Below are positions 7,753 to 14,648 of a stretch of DNA of 15,237 bases, in pieces; the stretch's first letter is position 1; each line of letters starts with the position of its first letter. The stretch comes from Ruminococcus sp. (GTDB lineage: Bacteria > Bacillota > Clostridia > Oscillospirales > Acutalibacteraceae). The notes under the pieces were generated by a model. That model was not told where the DNA came from. It searched no databases and was given only the letters and a program-made list of their open reading frames with translations. The stretch is taken from positions 1-15,237 of the forward strand of contig JAFVVB010000145.1 of assembly GCA_017502425.1 (NCBI GenBank). The letters are read 5' to 3'. Both the position numbers and the translations under genes were made by a program.

Positions 7753-7782
7753 ATAAGCCATCCGAAAAAACGGATGGCTTAT
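7753..7782. terminator. Bidirectional intrinsic terminator between the radical SAM gene and rny
   Basis: Perfect 12-bp arms (ATAAGCCATCCG / CGGATGGCTTAT) surround a loop of six A. On the plus strand the stem is followed by TTTCT; on the minus strand it is followed by TTTTTGTTTCT. It lies 12 nt after the radical SAM stop and about 29 nt after the rny stop. It can therefore end both converging transcripts, and is better in the rny direction. Confidence 0.9.
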
Positions 7783-7810
7783 TTTCTGCCTTAAAGGCTT
7801 ATATACTGAT

Positions 7811-9364
7811 TTATTTAGCGTAATCAACAGAACGGCTTTCACGAATAATGTTGACTTTGATCTGACCAGGATACTCGAGATCCTCCTCGATCTTCTTGCA
7901 GATATCTCTTGCAAGAGAAGCCATATTATCATCACTGACAACCTCAGGCTTAACCATGATACGAATCTCACGACCCGCCTGAATAGCAAATGAAGTATCA
8001 ACACCGTTAAATGATGAGGCTACTTCCTCTAGTTTCTGAAGACGCTTGATGTAGTTCTCGAGATTCTCTCGTCTTGCACCAGGACGTGCCGCTGAGATAG
8101 CGTCGGCAGCCTGTACGATACATGCAACGATAGTTTTAGCTTCAACGTCACCGTGGTGAGCGTGGATAGCGTGGATAACTGCATCACTCTCTTTGTATTT
8201 ACGAGCCATATCAACACCGATTTCGATGTGGCTGCCCTCAATTTCGTGGTCAAGAGCTTTACCGATATCGTGTAAAAGTCCGGCACGCTTAGCAACAGTA
8301 GGATCCATACCGAGCTCTGATGCAATAATACCTGAGAGATACGCAACCTCGAGTGAATGATTCAGAACGTTCTGACCGTAGCTAGTACGATAACGTAAAC
8401 GTCCGAGTAATTTGATAAGTTCAGGATGTACACCGTTAACGCCTGATTCAAGTACAGCGCGCTCACCCTCGTGCTTGATAGTAGCTTCAACTTCACGTCT
8501 TGCTTTATCAACCATTTCCTCAACTCTTGCCGGATGAATACGACCGTCAGAAATGAGTTTCTCAAGTGATAAACGAGCAATTTCACGACGTACAGGCTCA
8601 AAGCTTGAAAGCGTGATAGCCTCTGGTGTATCGTCAATAATAAGGTCAACGCCTGTGAGTGTTTCGATAGCGCGGATATTTCTACCCTCTCTACCAATAA
8701 TACGTCCCTTCATTTCATCGTTAGGTAATGGGACAACCGATACAGTAGCCTCAGCTACCTGGTCAGCCGCAAGACGCTGAATCGCAAGAGAAATGATGTT
8801 TCGCGCTTTCTTCTCGCTCTCGTCTTTTAACTGCTGCTCATACTCCATAATTTTGAGTGATTTCTCGTGGCTGAGTTCGTTCTCAAGCTGTGAAAGCAGA
8901 TACGCCTTAGCCTGGTCAACTGTGTAACCGGAAATCCTTTCGAGCATTTCAAACTGACTTTTCTTGATGGTTTCAACCTCAGCGAGTTTCGCCTCGGCAT
9001 CTTTCATTTTCTTTGCAACTTTTTCTTCCTTTAACTCGACGTTATCTAACTTCTTGTCAAGGGTTTCTTCTTTCTGTTGGATGCGTCTTTCCTGACGCTG
9101 AACCTCCCTACGACGATCGGAAATCTCGCGCTCGCTTTCGTTACGCAAACGGTGAACTTCGTCCTTACCTTCGAGGATGGCTTCCTTTTTCTTGGCTTCA
9201 GCGGTTTTCATCGCCTCAGTGACGATACGCTTAGCCTCCTGTTCTGCGCTGCCGATCTCAGCTTCTGCTACCTTTTTGCGGTACGCTGAACCGATAATAG
9301 CACCAACTACAACACCTACAATGATAGCAACAATCGGCAACAGGATTTGCAACCATAAGTCCAT
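7811..9364 (-). CDS. rny: Ribonuclease Y
   Basis: Membrane-anchored endoribonuclease that starts mRNA decay in Firmicutes. From the ATG at 9364 the protein is 517 aa, against about 520 in Bacillus subtilis. Domain order is canonical: an N-terminal membrane helix (about 4-28), a long charged coiled coil (about 30-200), a KH domain with GRIIGREGRN (about 220-229), an HD domain with LLHDIGK (H365, D366), and a C-terminal domain ending at a conserved-looking basic stretch. The start is decided by AGGAGG (9381-9376), which lies 11 nt before this ATG; an upstream in-frame GTG at 9376 overlaps that site and cannot be used with it. It is followed by a bidirectional terminator and preceded by an unusually long structured leader, so it is a single-gene unit. 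Confidence 0.97.
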   Translation of the reverse strand: MDLWLQILLPIVAIIVGVVVGAIIGSAYRKKVAEAEIGSAEQEAKRIVTEAMKTAEAKKKEAILEGKDEVHRLRNESEREISDRRREVQRQERRIQQKEETLDKKLDNVELKEEKVAKKMKDAEAKLAEVETIKKSQFEMLERISGYTVDQAKAYLLSQLENELSHEKSLKIMEYEQQLKDESEKKARNIISLAIQRLAADQVAEATVSVVPLPNDEMKGRIIGREGRNIRAIETLTGVDLIIDDTPEAITLSSFEPVRREIARLSLEKLISDGRIHPARVEEMVDKARREVEATIKHEGERAVLESGVNGVHPELIKLLGRLRYRTSYGQNVLNHSLEVAYLSGIIASELGMDPTVAKRAGLLHDIGKALDHEIEGSHIEIGVDMARKYKESDAVIHAIHAHHGDVEAKTIVACIVQAADAISAARPGARRENLENYIKRLQKLEEVASSFNGVDTSFAIQAGREIRIMVKPEVVSDDNMASLARDICKKIEEDLEYPGQIKVNIIRESRSVDYAK

Positions 9365-9612
9365 TTGATTTGACACCTCCTTGATTTTGTTAGTTAAAAA
9401 CTAATCAAACTCAACTCATGGGTGCCGTTAATATAAGATATTCAGTTTAAATCTATCACCAAATGTATAAAAACAAAATCATAAGATTTAGATATAGATG
9501 ATAATAAAAATAATAAAAAATATCTATGAATAACGGCTCTTTAAAGAGTCCAATAAGTGAATAGGAACATGGTCCGTGTGACCTAATGCTCCGAACATAC
9601 AAATATATGCTC
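9365..9612 (-). promoter_or_regulatory. Long structured 5' leader of rny (candidate cis-regulatory RNA)
   Basis: Transcription from the promoter at 9619-9647 would give about 248 nt before the rny ATG. Read in the RNA direction there is first a hairpin: GGAGCAT (9592-9586) with ATGTTCC (9570-9564), and inside it GGTC with GACC around a loop of five. Next is a GC-flanked palindrome, CTCTTTAAAGAG (9548-9537). After it comes a long nested stem: GCCGTTA (9537-9531) with TAACGGC (9430-9424), AATATCT/AGATATT (9525-9519 with 9442-9436) and AGATTTA/TAAATCT (9490-9484 with 9454-9448). Last is TTAGTT-TTT-AACTAA just before the RBS. The palindrome and the long stem share bases 9535-9537, so they compete. 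The sequence matches no riboswitch I recognise. Autoregulation by RNase Y is an inference by analogy with the rne leader of E. coli. Confidence 0.5.
9376..9381 (-). promoter_or_regulatory. Ribosome binding site that fixes the rny start
   Basis: AGGAGG on the minus strand is a full match to the anti-Shine-Dalgarno. It selects the ATG at 9364 rather than the overlapping GTG. The bases GGTGTC that run through it (9377-9372) could pair with GGCACC in the leader (9426-9421), which would hide the site. Confidence 0.7.
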
Positions 9613-9618
9613 ATGTTA

Positions 9619-9647
9619 ATATTAATATAGGTTTACAATGTTGTCAA
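9619..9647 (-). promoter_or_regulatory. Near-consensus promoter of rny
   Basis: The minus strand reads TTGACA (9647-9642), 17 bp, TAATAT (9624-9619). This is a perfect -35 box, perfect spacing and one mismatch in the -10 box. It is the best promoter in the window. The predicted start near 9612 defines the long rny leader. Confidence 0.75.
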
Positions 9648-9822
9648 GAAATTTTCGACTATTTTTTAAAAAATATAATTACACCAGAGAATTAAAATAT
9701 GTTATTTTTTAACCTTAGTCTATTTATTAACCATTACAACACTTTTATATATACTAACTGCACATTTCGACTATTATCATCAAACTTCAACACAACATTT
9801 AAACCGAGTTAATATTTTTTTG

Positions 9823-9847
9823 TTTACAAATGATGAAAAATTGTAAA
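9823..9847. repeat. Inverted repeat in the rny-glgB intergenic region
   Basis: TTTACAA and TTGTAAA are perfect 7-bp arms separated by 11 nt, about 100 bp upstream of the glgB promoter. It may be an upstream regulator site. Its AT-rich setting makes chance a real alternative. Confidence 0.25.
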
Positions 9848-9912
9848 TTTATTGTATATTTTGCCAATGATATTGACAATTTTTATAAAAAATGTACGAA
9901 AACTTTGTAATA

Positions 9913-9926
9913 AAAATTGCAATTTT
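9913..9926. promoter_or_regulatory. 14-bp palindrome next to the glgB -35 box
   Basis: AAAATTGCAATTTT is a perfect palindrome that ends 2 bp before the -35 hexamer of the glgB promoter. The position suits an activator, or a repressor that overlaps the upstream edge of RNA polymerase. The regulator is unknown. Confidence 0.35.
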
Positions 9927-9928
9927 AC

Positions 9929-9957
9929 TTGAATATGTACTAAAAAAATGATATTAT
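9929..9957 (+). promoter_or_regulatory. Promoter of the glgBCDA operon
   Basis: TTGAAT (9929-9934), a 17-bp spacer and TATTAT (9952-9957), with a TGA extended -10 element at 9949-9951. Predicted start near 9964 gives a leader of about 50 nt to the glgB ATG. Two further TATAAT sequences at 9968-9973 and 9975-9980 have no good -35 partner. Confidence 0.6.
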
Positions 9958-10014
9958 ATTCTCGATATATAATGTATAATTATATTATTGAATATACTCA
10001 GAGGAGAGATTATC

Positions 10015-12243
10015 ATGAATTATCAGCTTTTTGACGAGAGAACCCCTCTTGAACTGTTTCATGGTGGTGACGCTGTAAGAGCTTATGAATTTCTCGGCGC
10101 CCACAAAGTAAACTGGGACGGTAAAGATGGTGTTGTTTTCCGTGTTTGGGCTCCTAACGCCCTTACTGTTTCTGTTGTTGGTAACTTCAACAACTGGGAC
10201 CAGACCGCAAACTATATGTACAAGATCAGTGATGGCGGTGTGTGGGAACTTTTCATCGAAGGATTGTATGATTTTGAGATTTATAAATACTGTGTAGAAA
10301 CTCCATGGTTTGAAAAGCTCTTAAAATCTGACCCTTACGCTTTCCATACTCAGACAAGACCTGACAACGCTTCAGTTGTATATGATCTTAATAACCACAT
10401 CTGGAACGATAACGAGTGGATTGAAGCTAAGAAAAATAAGAATCACTTCGAAGAACCACTTAACATCTATGAAGTTCACGCAGGCTCATGGAGAAAATAC
10501 TCAGACGGTAATGTTTTCTCATATGAAAAACTCGCTGACGAGCTCATTCCATATGTTAAAGAAATGGGTTACACTCATATTGAGTTCATGCCTATGACTG
10601 AGTATCCTTTCGATGGCTCATGGGGCTATCAGGTAACAGGCTACTTTGCTCCTACATCACGTTACGGCAACCCTGATCAATTCATGACTTTCATAGACAG
10701 ATGTCACCAGGAAGGTATCGGTGTTATCCTTGACTGGGTACCTGCTCACTTCCCTAAAGACGCTCACGGTCTCGGTCGTTTCGACGGCATTCACTGCTAC
10801 GAATACGAAGACTCTAGAAAAGGCGAGCATAAAGAATGGGGTACATATGTATTCGACTACGCAAGATACGAAGTTATTTCTTTCTTAGTATCTTCTGCAA
10901 TGTTCTGGCTCGACAAATACCACATCGATGGCATCCGTGTTGATGCTGTTGCATCTATGCTTTACCTTGACTACAACCGCAACGACGGTGAGTGGGTTGC
11001 TAACTGCTTTGGTGGCAGAGAGCACTTAGAGGCTGTTGAGTTCTTAAAGAGACTTAACACAGCCGTTCATCTTCACCACCCTCAGGTAATGATGATTGCC
11101 GAAGAAAGCACATCATGGCCAATGGTATCTAAACCTGTATATGATGGCGGTTTAGGATTCGACTATAAATGGAACATGGGTTGGATGAACGATATGCTCT
11201 CATATATGTCGCTTGATCCACTGTGGAGACCATATCACCACGATAACATTACTTTCAGTTTCCTTTATGCTTTTTCAGAACACTTCCTGCTTCCTATCTC
11301 CCATGACGAGGTAGTATATGGCAAAGGCTCTCTCATCAACAAAATGCCTGGCGACTATAATGATAAGTTCGCAGGAGTTCGAGCTTTCCTTTCATATATG
11401 ATGGCTCATCCTGGTAAAAAGCTCACATTCATGGGTGCTGAAATCGGTCAGTTTGACGAATGGAATTCTACTGAAGAACTTCAGTGGGGTCTGCTCCAGT
11501 ACGAAAGACATCAGCAGTTAAACTTATTCATCAAGGAACTCAACCGTTTCTATCTTGAGAACAAGTGCATGAACGAAGTTGACTTCTCATGGGAAGGCTT
11601 CAACTGGATTCACCACGACGATTATCAGCAGAGCATCATCGCGTTCAGACGTATCGATAAAGAAGGTAACAGCATCATCGTTGTATGTAACTTCCAGCCT
11701 GTACGCAGAGAAAACTATTCTATCGGTGTTCCTGATTTCGGTGTATATACTGAGGTGTTAAACTCTGATGATCCTCAGTACGGCGGTTACGACTGCACTG
11801 ACAATCCTGAGTTTATTGAAGCTTCTGTTGAACCTATGCATGGTCTTGAGCAGTCTATCAACATCAGCGTTCCTCCTATGGGTGCTGTATTCTTCAAGTG
11901 TGTTGAGAAGAAAGAGAATCCTAGAGTCAAGGCTGAGAAAGAAGCTGCCGAGAAAGCTAAAAAACTCGCTGCTGAGAAAAAAGCAAGAGCTGCTGCTAAG
12001 AGAAAGGCTACTTTAGCTAAGAAAAAGGCTGAAAAAGAAGCTGCCGAGAAAGCTAAAAAAGCAACTGAAGCAAAAACAGAAAAGAAAGCTCCTGCTAAAA
12101 AGACAGCCGCTAAGAAAGCTGCCGAAGAAAAAGCTCCAGCTAAAAAGACAGCTGCTAAGAAAGCTACCGAAGAAAAAGCTCCAGCTAAAAAAACAGCTGC
12201 TAAGAAAGCTACACCTAAAAAGGATACAAAAGCTGACAAATAA
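10015..12243 (+). CDS. glgB: 1,4-alpha-glucan (glycogen) branching enzyme with Lys/Ala-rich C-terminal tail
   Basis: Cuts alpha-1,4 chains and rejoins them as alpha-1,6 branches in glycogen. The protein has 742 aa. A CBM48 domain (about 30-120, with VVFRVWAPNA and VVGNFNNWD) precedes a GH13 barrel with all catalytic regions: VILDWVPAHF (D240), GIRVDAVAS (nucleophile D310), MIAEESTSW (acid/base E363) and PISHDEVVYGK (D431). The C-terminal beta domain ends at about residue 630 (GAVFFKC). The last 110 residues are an added low-complexity tail almost wholly of Lys, Ala, Glu and Thr, with three copies of a 15-residue unit containing APAKKTAAKKA; it resembles histone H1-like tails and is not part of the usual enzyme. 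The ATG at 10015 is chosen because AGGAG (10002-10006) lies 8 nt upstream; an in-frame TTG at 9988 lacks a site. It is the first gene of the glycogen operon. Confidence 0.97.
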   Translation: MNYQLFDERTPLELFHGGDAVRAYEFLGAHKVNWDGKDGVVFRVWAPNALTVSVVGNFNNWDQTANYMYKISDGGVWELFIEGLYDFEIYKYCVETPWFEKLLKSDPYAFHTQTRPDNASVVYDLNNHIWNDNEWIEAKKNKNHFEEPLNIYEVHAGSWRKYSDGNVFSYEKLADELIPYVKEMGYTHIEFMPMTEYPFDGSWGYQVTGYFAPTSRYGNPDQFMTFIDRCHQEGIGVILDWVPAHFPKDAHGLGRFDGIHCYEYEDSRKGEHKEWGTYVFDYARYEVISFLVSSAMFWLDKYHIDGIRVDAVASMLYLDYNRNDGEWVANCFGGREHLEAVEFLKRLNTAVHLHHPQVMMIAEESTSWPMVSKPVYDGGLGFDYKWNMGWMNDMLSYMSLDPLWRPYHHDNITFSFLYAFSEHFLLPISHDEVVYGKGSLINKMPGDYNDKFAGVRAFLSYMMAHPGKKLTFMGAEIGQFDEWNSTEELQWGLLQYERHQQLNLFIKELNRFYLENKCMNEVDFSWEGFNWIHHDDYQQSIIAFRRIDKEGNSIIVVCNFQPVRRENYSIGVPDFGVYTEVLNSDDPQYGGYDCTDNPEFIEASVEPMHGLEQSINISVPPMGAVFFKCVEKKENPRVKAEKEAAEKAKKLAAEKKARAAAKRKATLAKKKAEKEAAEKAKKATEAKTEKKAPAKKTAAKKAAEEKAPAKKTAAKKATEEKAPAKKTAAKKATPKKDTKADK
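11929..12060 (+). repeat. 36-bp direct repeat in the glgB tail
   Basis: Bases 11929-11964 and 12025-12060 encode the same 12 residues (KAEKEAAEKAKK) and differ at one base of 36. The copies start 96 bp apart, so the segment between was probably duplicated with them and then diverged. Confidence 0.85.
12082..12216 (+). repeat. Three tandem 45-bp repeats at the end of glgB
   Basis: Units start at 12082, 12127 and 12172. Each encodes 15 residues with the core KAPAKKTAAKKA. The second and third units differ at only two bases over their first 42, showing recent duplication. Copy number is likely to vary between strains through slippage, always in frame because the unit is a multiple of three. Confidence 0.9.
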
Positions 12244-12260
12244 AAAAATAATACTATGAT
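12233..12260 (+). promoter_or_regulatory. Possible internal promoter before glgC
   Basis: CTGACA (12233-12238), 16 bp, TATGAT (12255-12260), overlapping the glgB stop codon. It would start transcription near 12267, right at the foot of the hairpin at 12268. The match is moderate and lies in A-rich sequence. Confidence 0.3.
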
Positions 12261-12267
12261 AAAATTC

Positions 12268-12288
12268 GGGCGGGGTTTCACTCCGCCC
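12268..12288 (+). other. GC-rich hairpin between glgB and glgC
   Basis: GGGCGGGG and CTCCGCCC pair over 8 bp (one G-U) around a loop TTTCA. On the plus strand it is followed by AAAATC, so it has no U-tract and is not a normal intrinsic terminator. It stands alone in a 76-nt AT-rich gap. It may act as an mRNA processing or stability element that sets different levels of glgB and glgC-D-A, or as a 5' cap-like stem if the internal promoter is real. Confidence 0.6.
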
Positions 12289-12319
12289 AAAATCAAATAT
12301 ATTAACGGAGGTTTACACA

Positions 12320-13516
12320 ATGCGTCCAAAAAAAGAAGTTGTTGCTATGCTTCTTGCCGGCGGACAAGGTTCTCGACTTGGAGTTCTCACTAAGAAACTA
12401 GCTAAGCCTGCTGTACCTTTCGGTGGCAAATATAGAATCATCGACTTCCCTCTATCAAACTGCACTAACTCCGGCATTGAAGCCGTTGGTGTACTGACCC
12501 AGTACCAGCCACTCATATTAAACGAATATGTAGGCAACGGTCAGCCATGGGACTTAGACGGTATCAATAACGGTGTTACATGTCTTCAGCCATATGAATC
12601 AAAAGAAGGTTCTGACTGGTATTCAGGTACTGCTAATGCTATTTATCAGAACATCGACTTTGTAGACAGATATGACCCTGAATACATAGTAGTTCTTTCA
12701 GGCGACCATATTTGTAAAATGAACTATTCCGATATGATTAAGTATCATAAGAAGAACAAGGCTGCGTGTACTATCGCTGTCATCGATGTTCCACTTGAGG
12801 AAGCTTCACGATTCGGTATTTTAAATACCAATCCTGACGGTTCTATTTATGAATTTGATGAAAAACCTGAAGTTCCTAAGAGCACTAACGCCTCTATGGG
12901 TATTTACGTATTCAGCTGGCAAAAACTTAAAAAGTACTTAATCGAAGATGAGCAAAACGAAAACTCCAGCAACGACTTTGGTAAAGATGTTTTACCTGCT
13001 ATGCTCAACGCAGGAGAGCGTATGATGGCTTATTCTTTCGAAGGCTACTGGAAAGATGTAGGAACCATAGACAGTTTATGGGAAGCTAATATGGACCTGC
13101 TCGACCCTAAGGTTACATTGAGTCTTAAAAACGTTTACTCACGCAACCCTATGATGCCACCTCACTACGTAGGTGAAGATGCTGAGATTCAGAATTCTAT
13201 GCTCGCTGACGGCTGTAACGTTGACGGAAAGCTCGAGTTCTCTATCCTTTTCCCTGGCGTTACGGTCGAAAAAGGTGCTACTATCAATTCATCTATCATT
13301 ATGCCTGGTGCTGTTATCAAAGAAGGCGCCAACATTCAGTTCTCTATCGTTTCTGAAAACACAGTTATCGGTAAAAACGCCGTAATCGGTAAGAACCCAT
13401 CCGACATGGAAAACCGCGATGATTGGGGTATTACTGTAATCGGTGATGGTCTTCACATCGGCGAAAACGTTGTTATCGGACCTAAAGAAATGATAGACCA
13501 TGATATGGAGGTGTGA
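12320..13516 (+). CDS. glgC: Glucose-1-phosphate adenylyltransferase, catalytic subunit
   Basis: Makes ADP-glucose and pyrophosphate from glucose-1-phosphate and ATP, the committed step of glycogen synthesis. The protein has 398 aa, normal for Firmicutes. It has the nucleotide-binding LLAGGQGSRL (11-20), KPAVPFGGKYRIIDF (29-43), WYSGTANA (100-107), the catalytic SGDH (D129) and the sugar-phosphate-binding EKP (181-183), followed by ASMGIYVF (191-198). The C-terminal hundred residues form the left-handed beta-helix hexapeptide repeats expected (VIKEGANI, VIGKNAVIGKN and so on). The RBS is GGAGG, 8 nt before the ATG. It is followed by glgD with a 2-nt gap, and the glgD RBS lies in its last codons. 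It is probably active as a heterotetramer with GlgD. Confidence 0.97.
   Translation: MRPKKEVVAMLLAGGQGSRLGVLTKKLAKPAVPFGGKYRIIDFPLSNCTNSGIEAVGVLTQYQPLILNEYVGNGQPWDLDGINNGVTCLQPYESKEGSDWYSGTANAIYQNIDFVDRYDPEYIVVLSGDHICKMNYSDMIKYHKKNKAACTIAVIDVPLEEASRFGILNTNPDGSIYEFDEKPEVPKSTNASMGIYVFSWQKLKKYLIEDEQNENSSNDFGKDVLPAMLNAGERMMAYSFEGYWKDVGTIDSLWEANMDLLDPKVTLSLKNVYSRNPMMPPHYVGEDAEIQNSMLADGCNVDGKLEFSILFPGVTVEKGATINSSIIMPGAVIKEGANIQFSIVSENTVIGKNAVIGKNPSDMENRDDWGITVIGDGLHIGENVVIGPKEMIDHDMEV
13507..13511 (+). promoter_or_regulatory. Ribosome binding site that fixes the glgD start
   Basis: GGAGG inside the last codons of glgC lies 7 nt before the ATG at 13519. An in-frame GTG at 13513 is too close to this site (1 nt), so the ATG is the start. 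The arrangement points to translational coupling of GlgC and GlgD. Confidence 0.75.
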
Positions 13517-13518
13517 TT

Positions 13519-14631
13519 ATGGGATGTAACAGAATCTTAGGCTTGATTTTTGTCAACACATTCGAAGAAAGCTTACCTAACCTCACCGCAAGTCGCACTA
13601 TGGGTAGCGTACCGTTCGGTGGTAAGTACAGACTGATTGACTTTCCTCTTTCTAATATGAGTAATTCCGGTATCAATAATGTTGGTATCATCACTAAAAG
13701 CAACTTCTTATCACTTATGGACCATTTAGGTACAGGTAATGCGTGGGATTTAGCTAAGCGCAGAAGTGGTCTTACGATACTGCCTCCTTACAAAGAACAC
13801 AACTTCAATGGTATTATCGAAACACTTTATACTCTTCATGGTTTCATCGAGCATGGTAATGAAGAATATGTTCTTATTGACCACGCAGGTTGCGTTTCTA
13901 ACTTTAACTACCGAAAACTGCTTGAATTTCACGAGCAAAAAGGTGCAGATATCACCTTCATTTACACAAAAAGCAGCAGAGAGTGCGAGGTACAATCTGA
14001 AGGCACCTTGCTTGATATTGATACAAACGGAAAAGTATCAAAAGTTCTGCTCCCGTCTATTTGCAACAGCGATACAACCTATGCTTCAGGCGCATTTCTG
14101 ATAAAGAAAGATTTGCTAATGAACATGGTGAGAAATCTAGTTGCTGAAAATAAAAATGATTTCACACGAGATTTTCTCCAGCCAAATGTAAACAAGCTTA
14201 ACATCTACGCTTTTGAAAACACCGGCTATTGTGCAATCATCACCTCAATGAAGGATTACTATAAAGCAAGCATGGATTTGATGGACCCTCAGGTAAGAGC
14301 TCATCTGTTCAATCCTAAACGCCCTATATACACTAAAGTCAGAGATGATATTCCTAGTCGCTACGGACTAGACAGTAGTGTCAAGGGTTCTTTGATTGCT
14401 CAGGGGTGCACTATTGACGGAACTGTTGAAAATAGTATAATATCTAAGGGCGTTAAAATTGGAAAAGGCGCTCATATTAAAAACTGTATTATTATGCAGG
14501 ATACAATAATCGGCGAAAACGCAGACCTGAGTCATATCATCATTGATAAAGACGTCACAGTAGGCGACGGTAAAACAATGATCGGCTGCGAAGCATATCC
14601 TATGTATATCGCTAAACGCTCGGTTATCTAA
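13519..14631 (+). CDS. glgD: GlgD, non-catalytic/regulatory subunit of ADP-glucose pyrophosphorylase
   Basis: A 370-aa paralogue of GlgC that in Firmicutes joins GlgC and raises its activity. It keeps the fold markers MGSVPFGGKYRLIDF and LSNMSNSGI and the C-terminal beta-helix repeats. It lacks catalytic elements: the GGxGSRL loop is replaced by FVNTFEESLPNL, the SGDH aspartate by LIDHAGCV, and the EKP lysine motif is missing before ASGAFLI. These losses are normal for GlgD and mark it as distinct from a second GlgC. It is translated from an RBS inside glgC, and its stop is 17 nt before the glgA ATG. Confidence 0.95.
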   Translation: MGCNRILGLIFVNTFEESLPNLTASRTMGSVPFGGKYRLIDFPLSNMSNSGINNVGIITKSNFLSLMDHLGTGNAWDLAKRRSGLTILPPYKEHNFNGIIETLYTLHGFIEHGNEEYVLIDHAGCVSNFNYRKLLEFHEQKGADITFIYTKSSRECEVQSEGTLLDIDTNGKVSKVLLPSICNSDTTYASGAFLIKKDLLMNMVRNLVAENKNDFTRDFLQPNVNKLNIYAFENTGYCAIITSMKDYYKASMDLMDPQVRAHLFNPKRPIYTKVRDDIPSRYGLDSSVKGSLIAQGCTIDGTVENSIISKGVKIGKGAHIKNCIIMQDTIIGENADLSHIIIDKDVTVGDGKTMIGCEAYPMYIAKRSVI

Positions 14632-14648
14632 CAAATGGAGGCAAAATT

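Larger units (their letters stand above)
9648..9928. other. AT-rich intergenic region between the rny and glgB promoters
   Basis: No convincing coding region, RNA gene or mobile element was seen here. It is very AT-rich, with A- and T-tracts that may bend DNA upstream of the two divergent promoters. It holds an inverted repeat TTTACAA (9823-9829) and TTGTAAA (9841-9847), and an isolated TTGACA (9873-9878) that lacks a good -10 box at normal spacing. At its right end is the 14-bp palindrome described separately. Confidence 0.5.

Noticed and set aside
9365..9376. Upstream GTG start for rny (four extra residues)
   Set aside because: The GTG overlaps the AGGAGG ribosome binding site; the ATG at 9364 has proper spacing.
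9988..10014. TTG start for glgB nine codons upstream
   Set aside because: The extra codons contain the RBS of the ATG at 10015 and the TTG has none of its own.
12268..12288. Intrinsic terminator after glgB
   Set aside because: The stem is GC-rich, but the plus strand continues with A-rich sequence rather than a U-tract, and glgC follows at 76 nt in an obvious operon.
11787..12329. 180-aa minus-strand open frame with repeated hydrophobic FLAAVFLAGAF units
   Set aside because: It is the antisense reading of the Lys/Ala-rich glgB tail; the repeats follow from the coding repeats on the plus strand, and it has no RBS.
13513..13518. GTG start for glgD overlapping glgC
   Set aside because: Only 1 nt from the GGAGG site; the ATG at 13519 has normal spacing.
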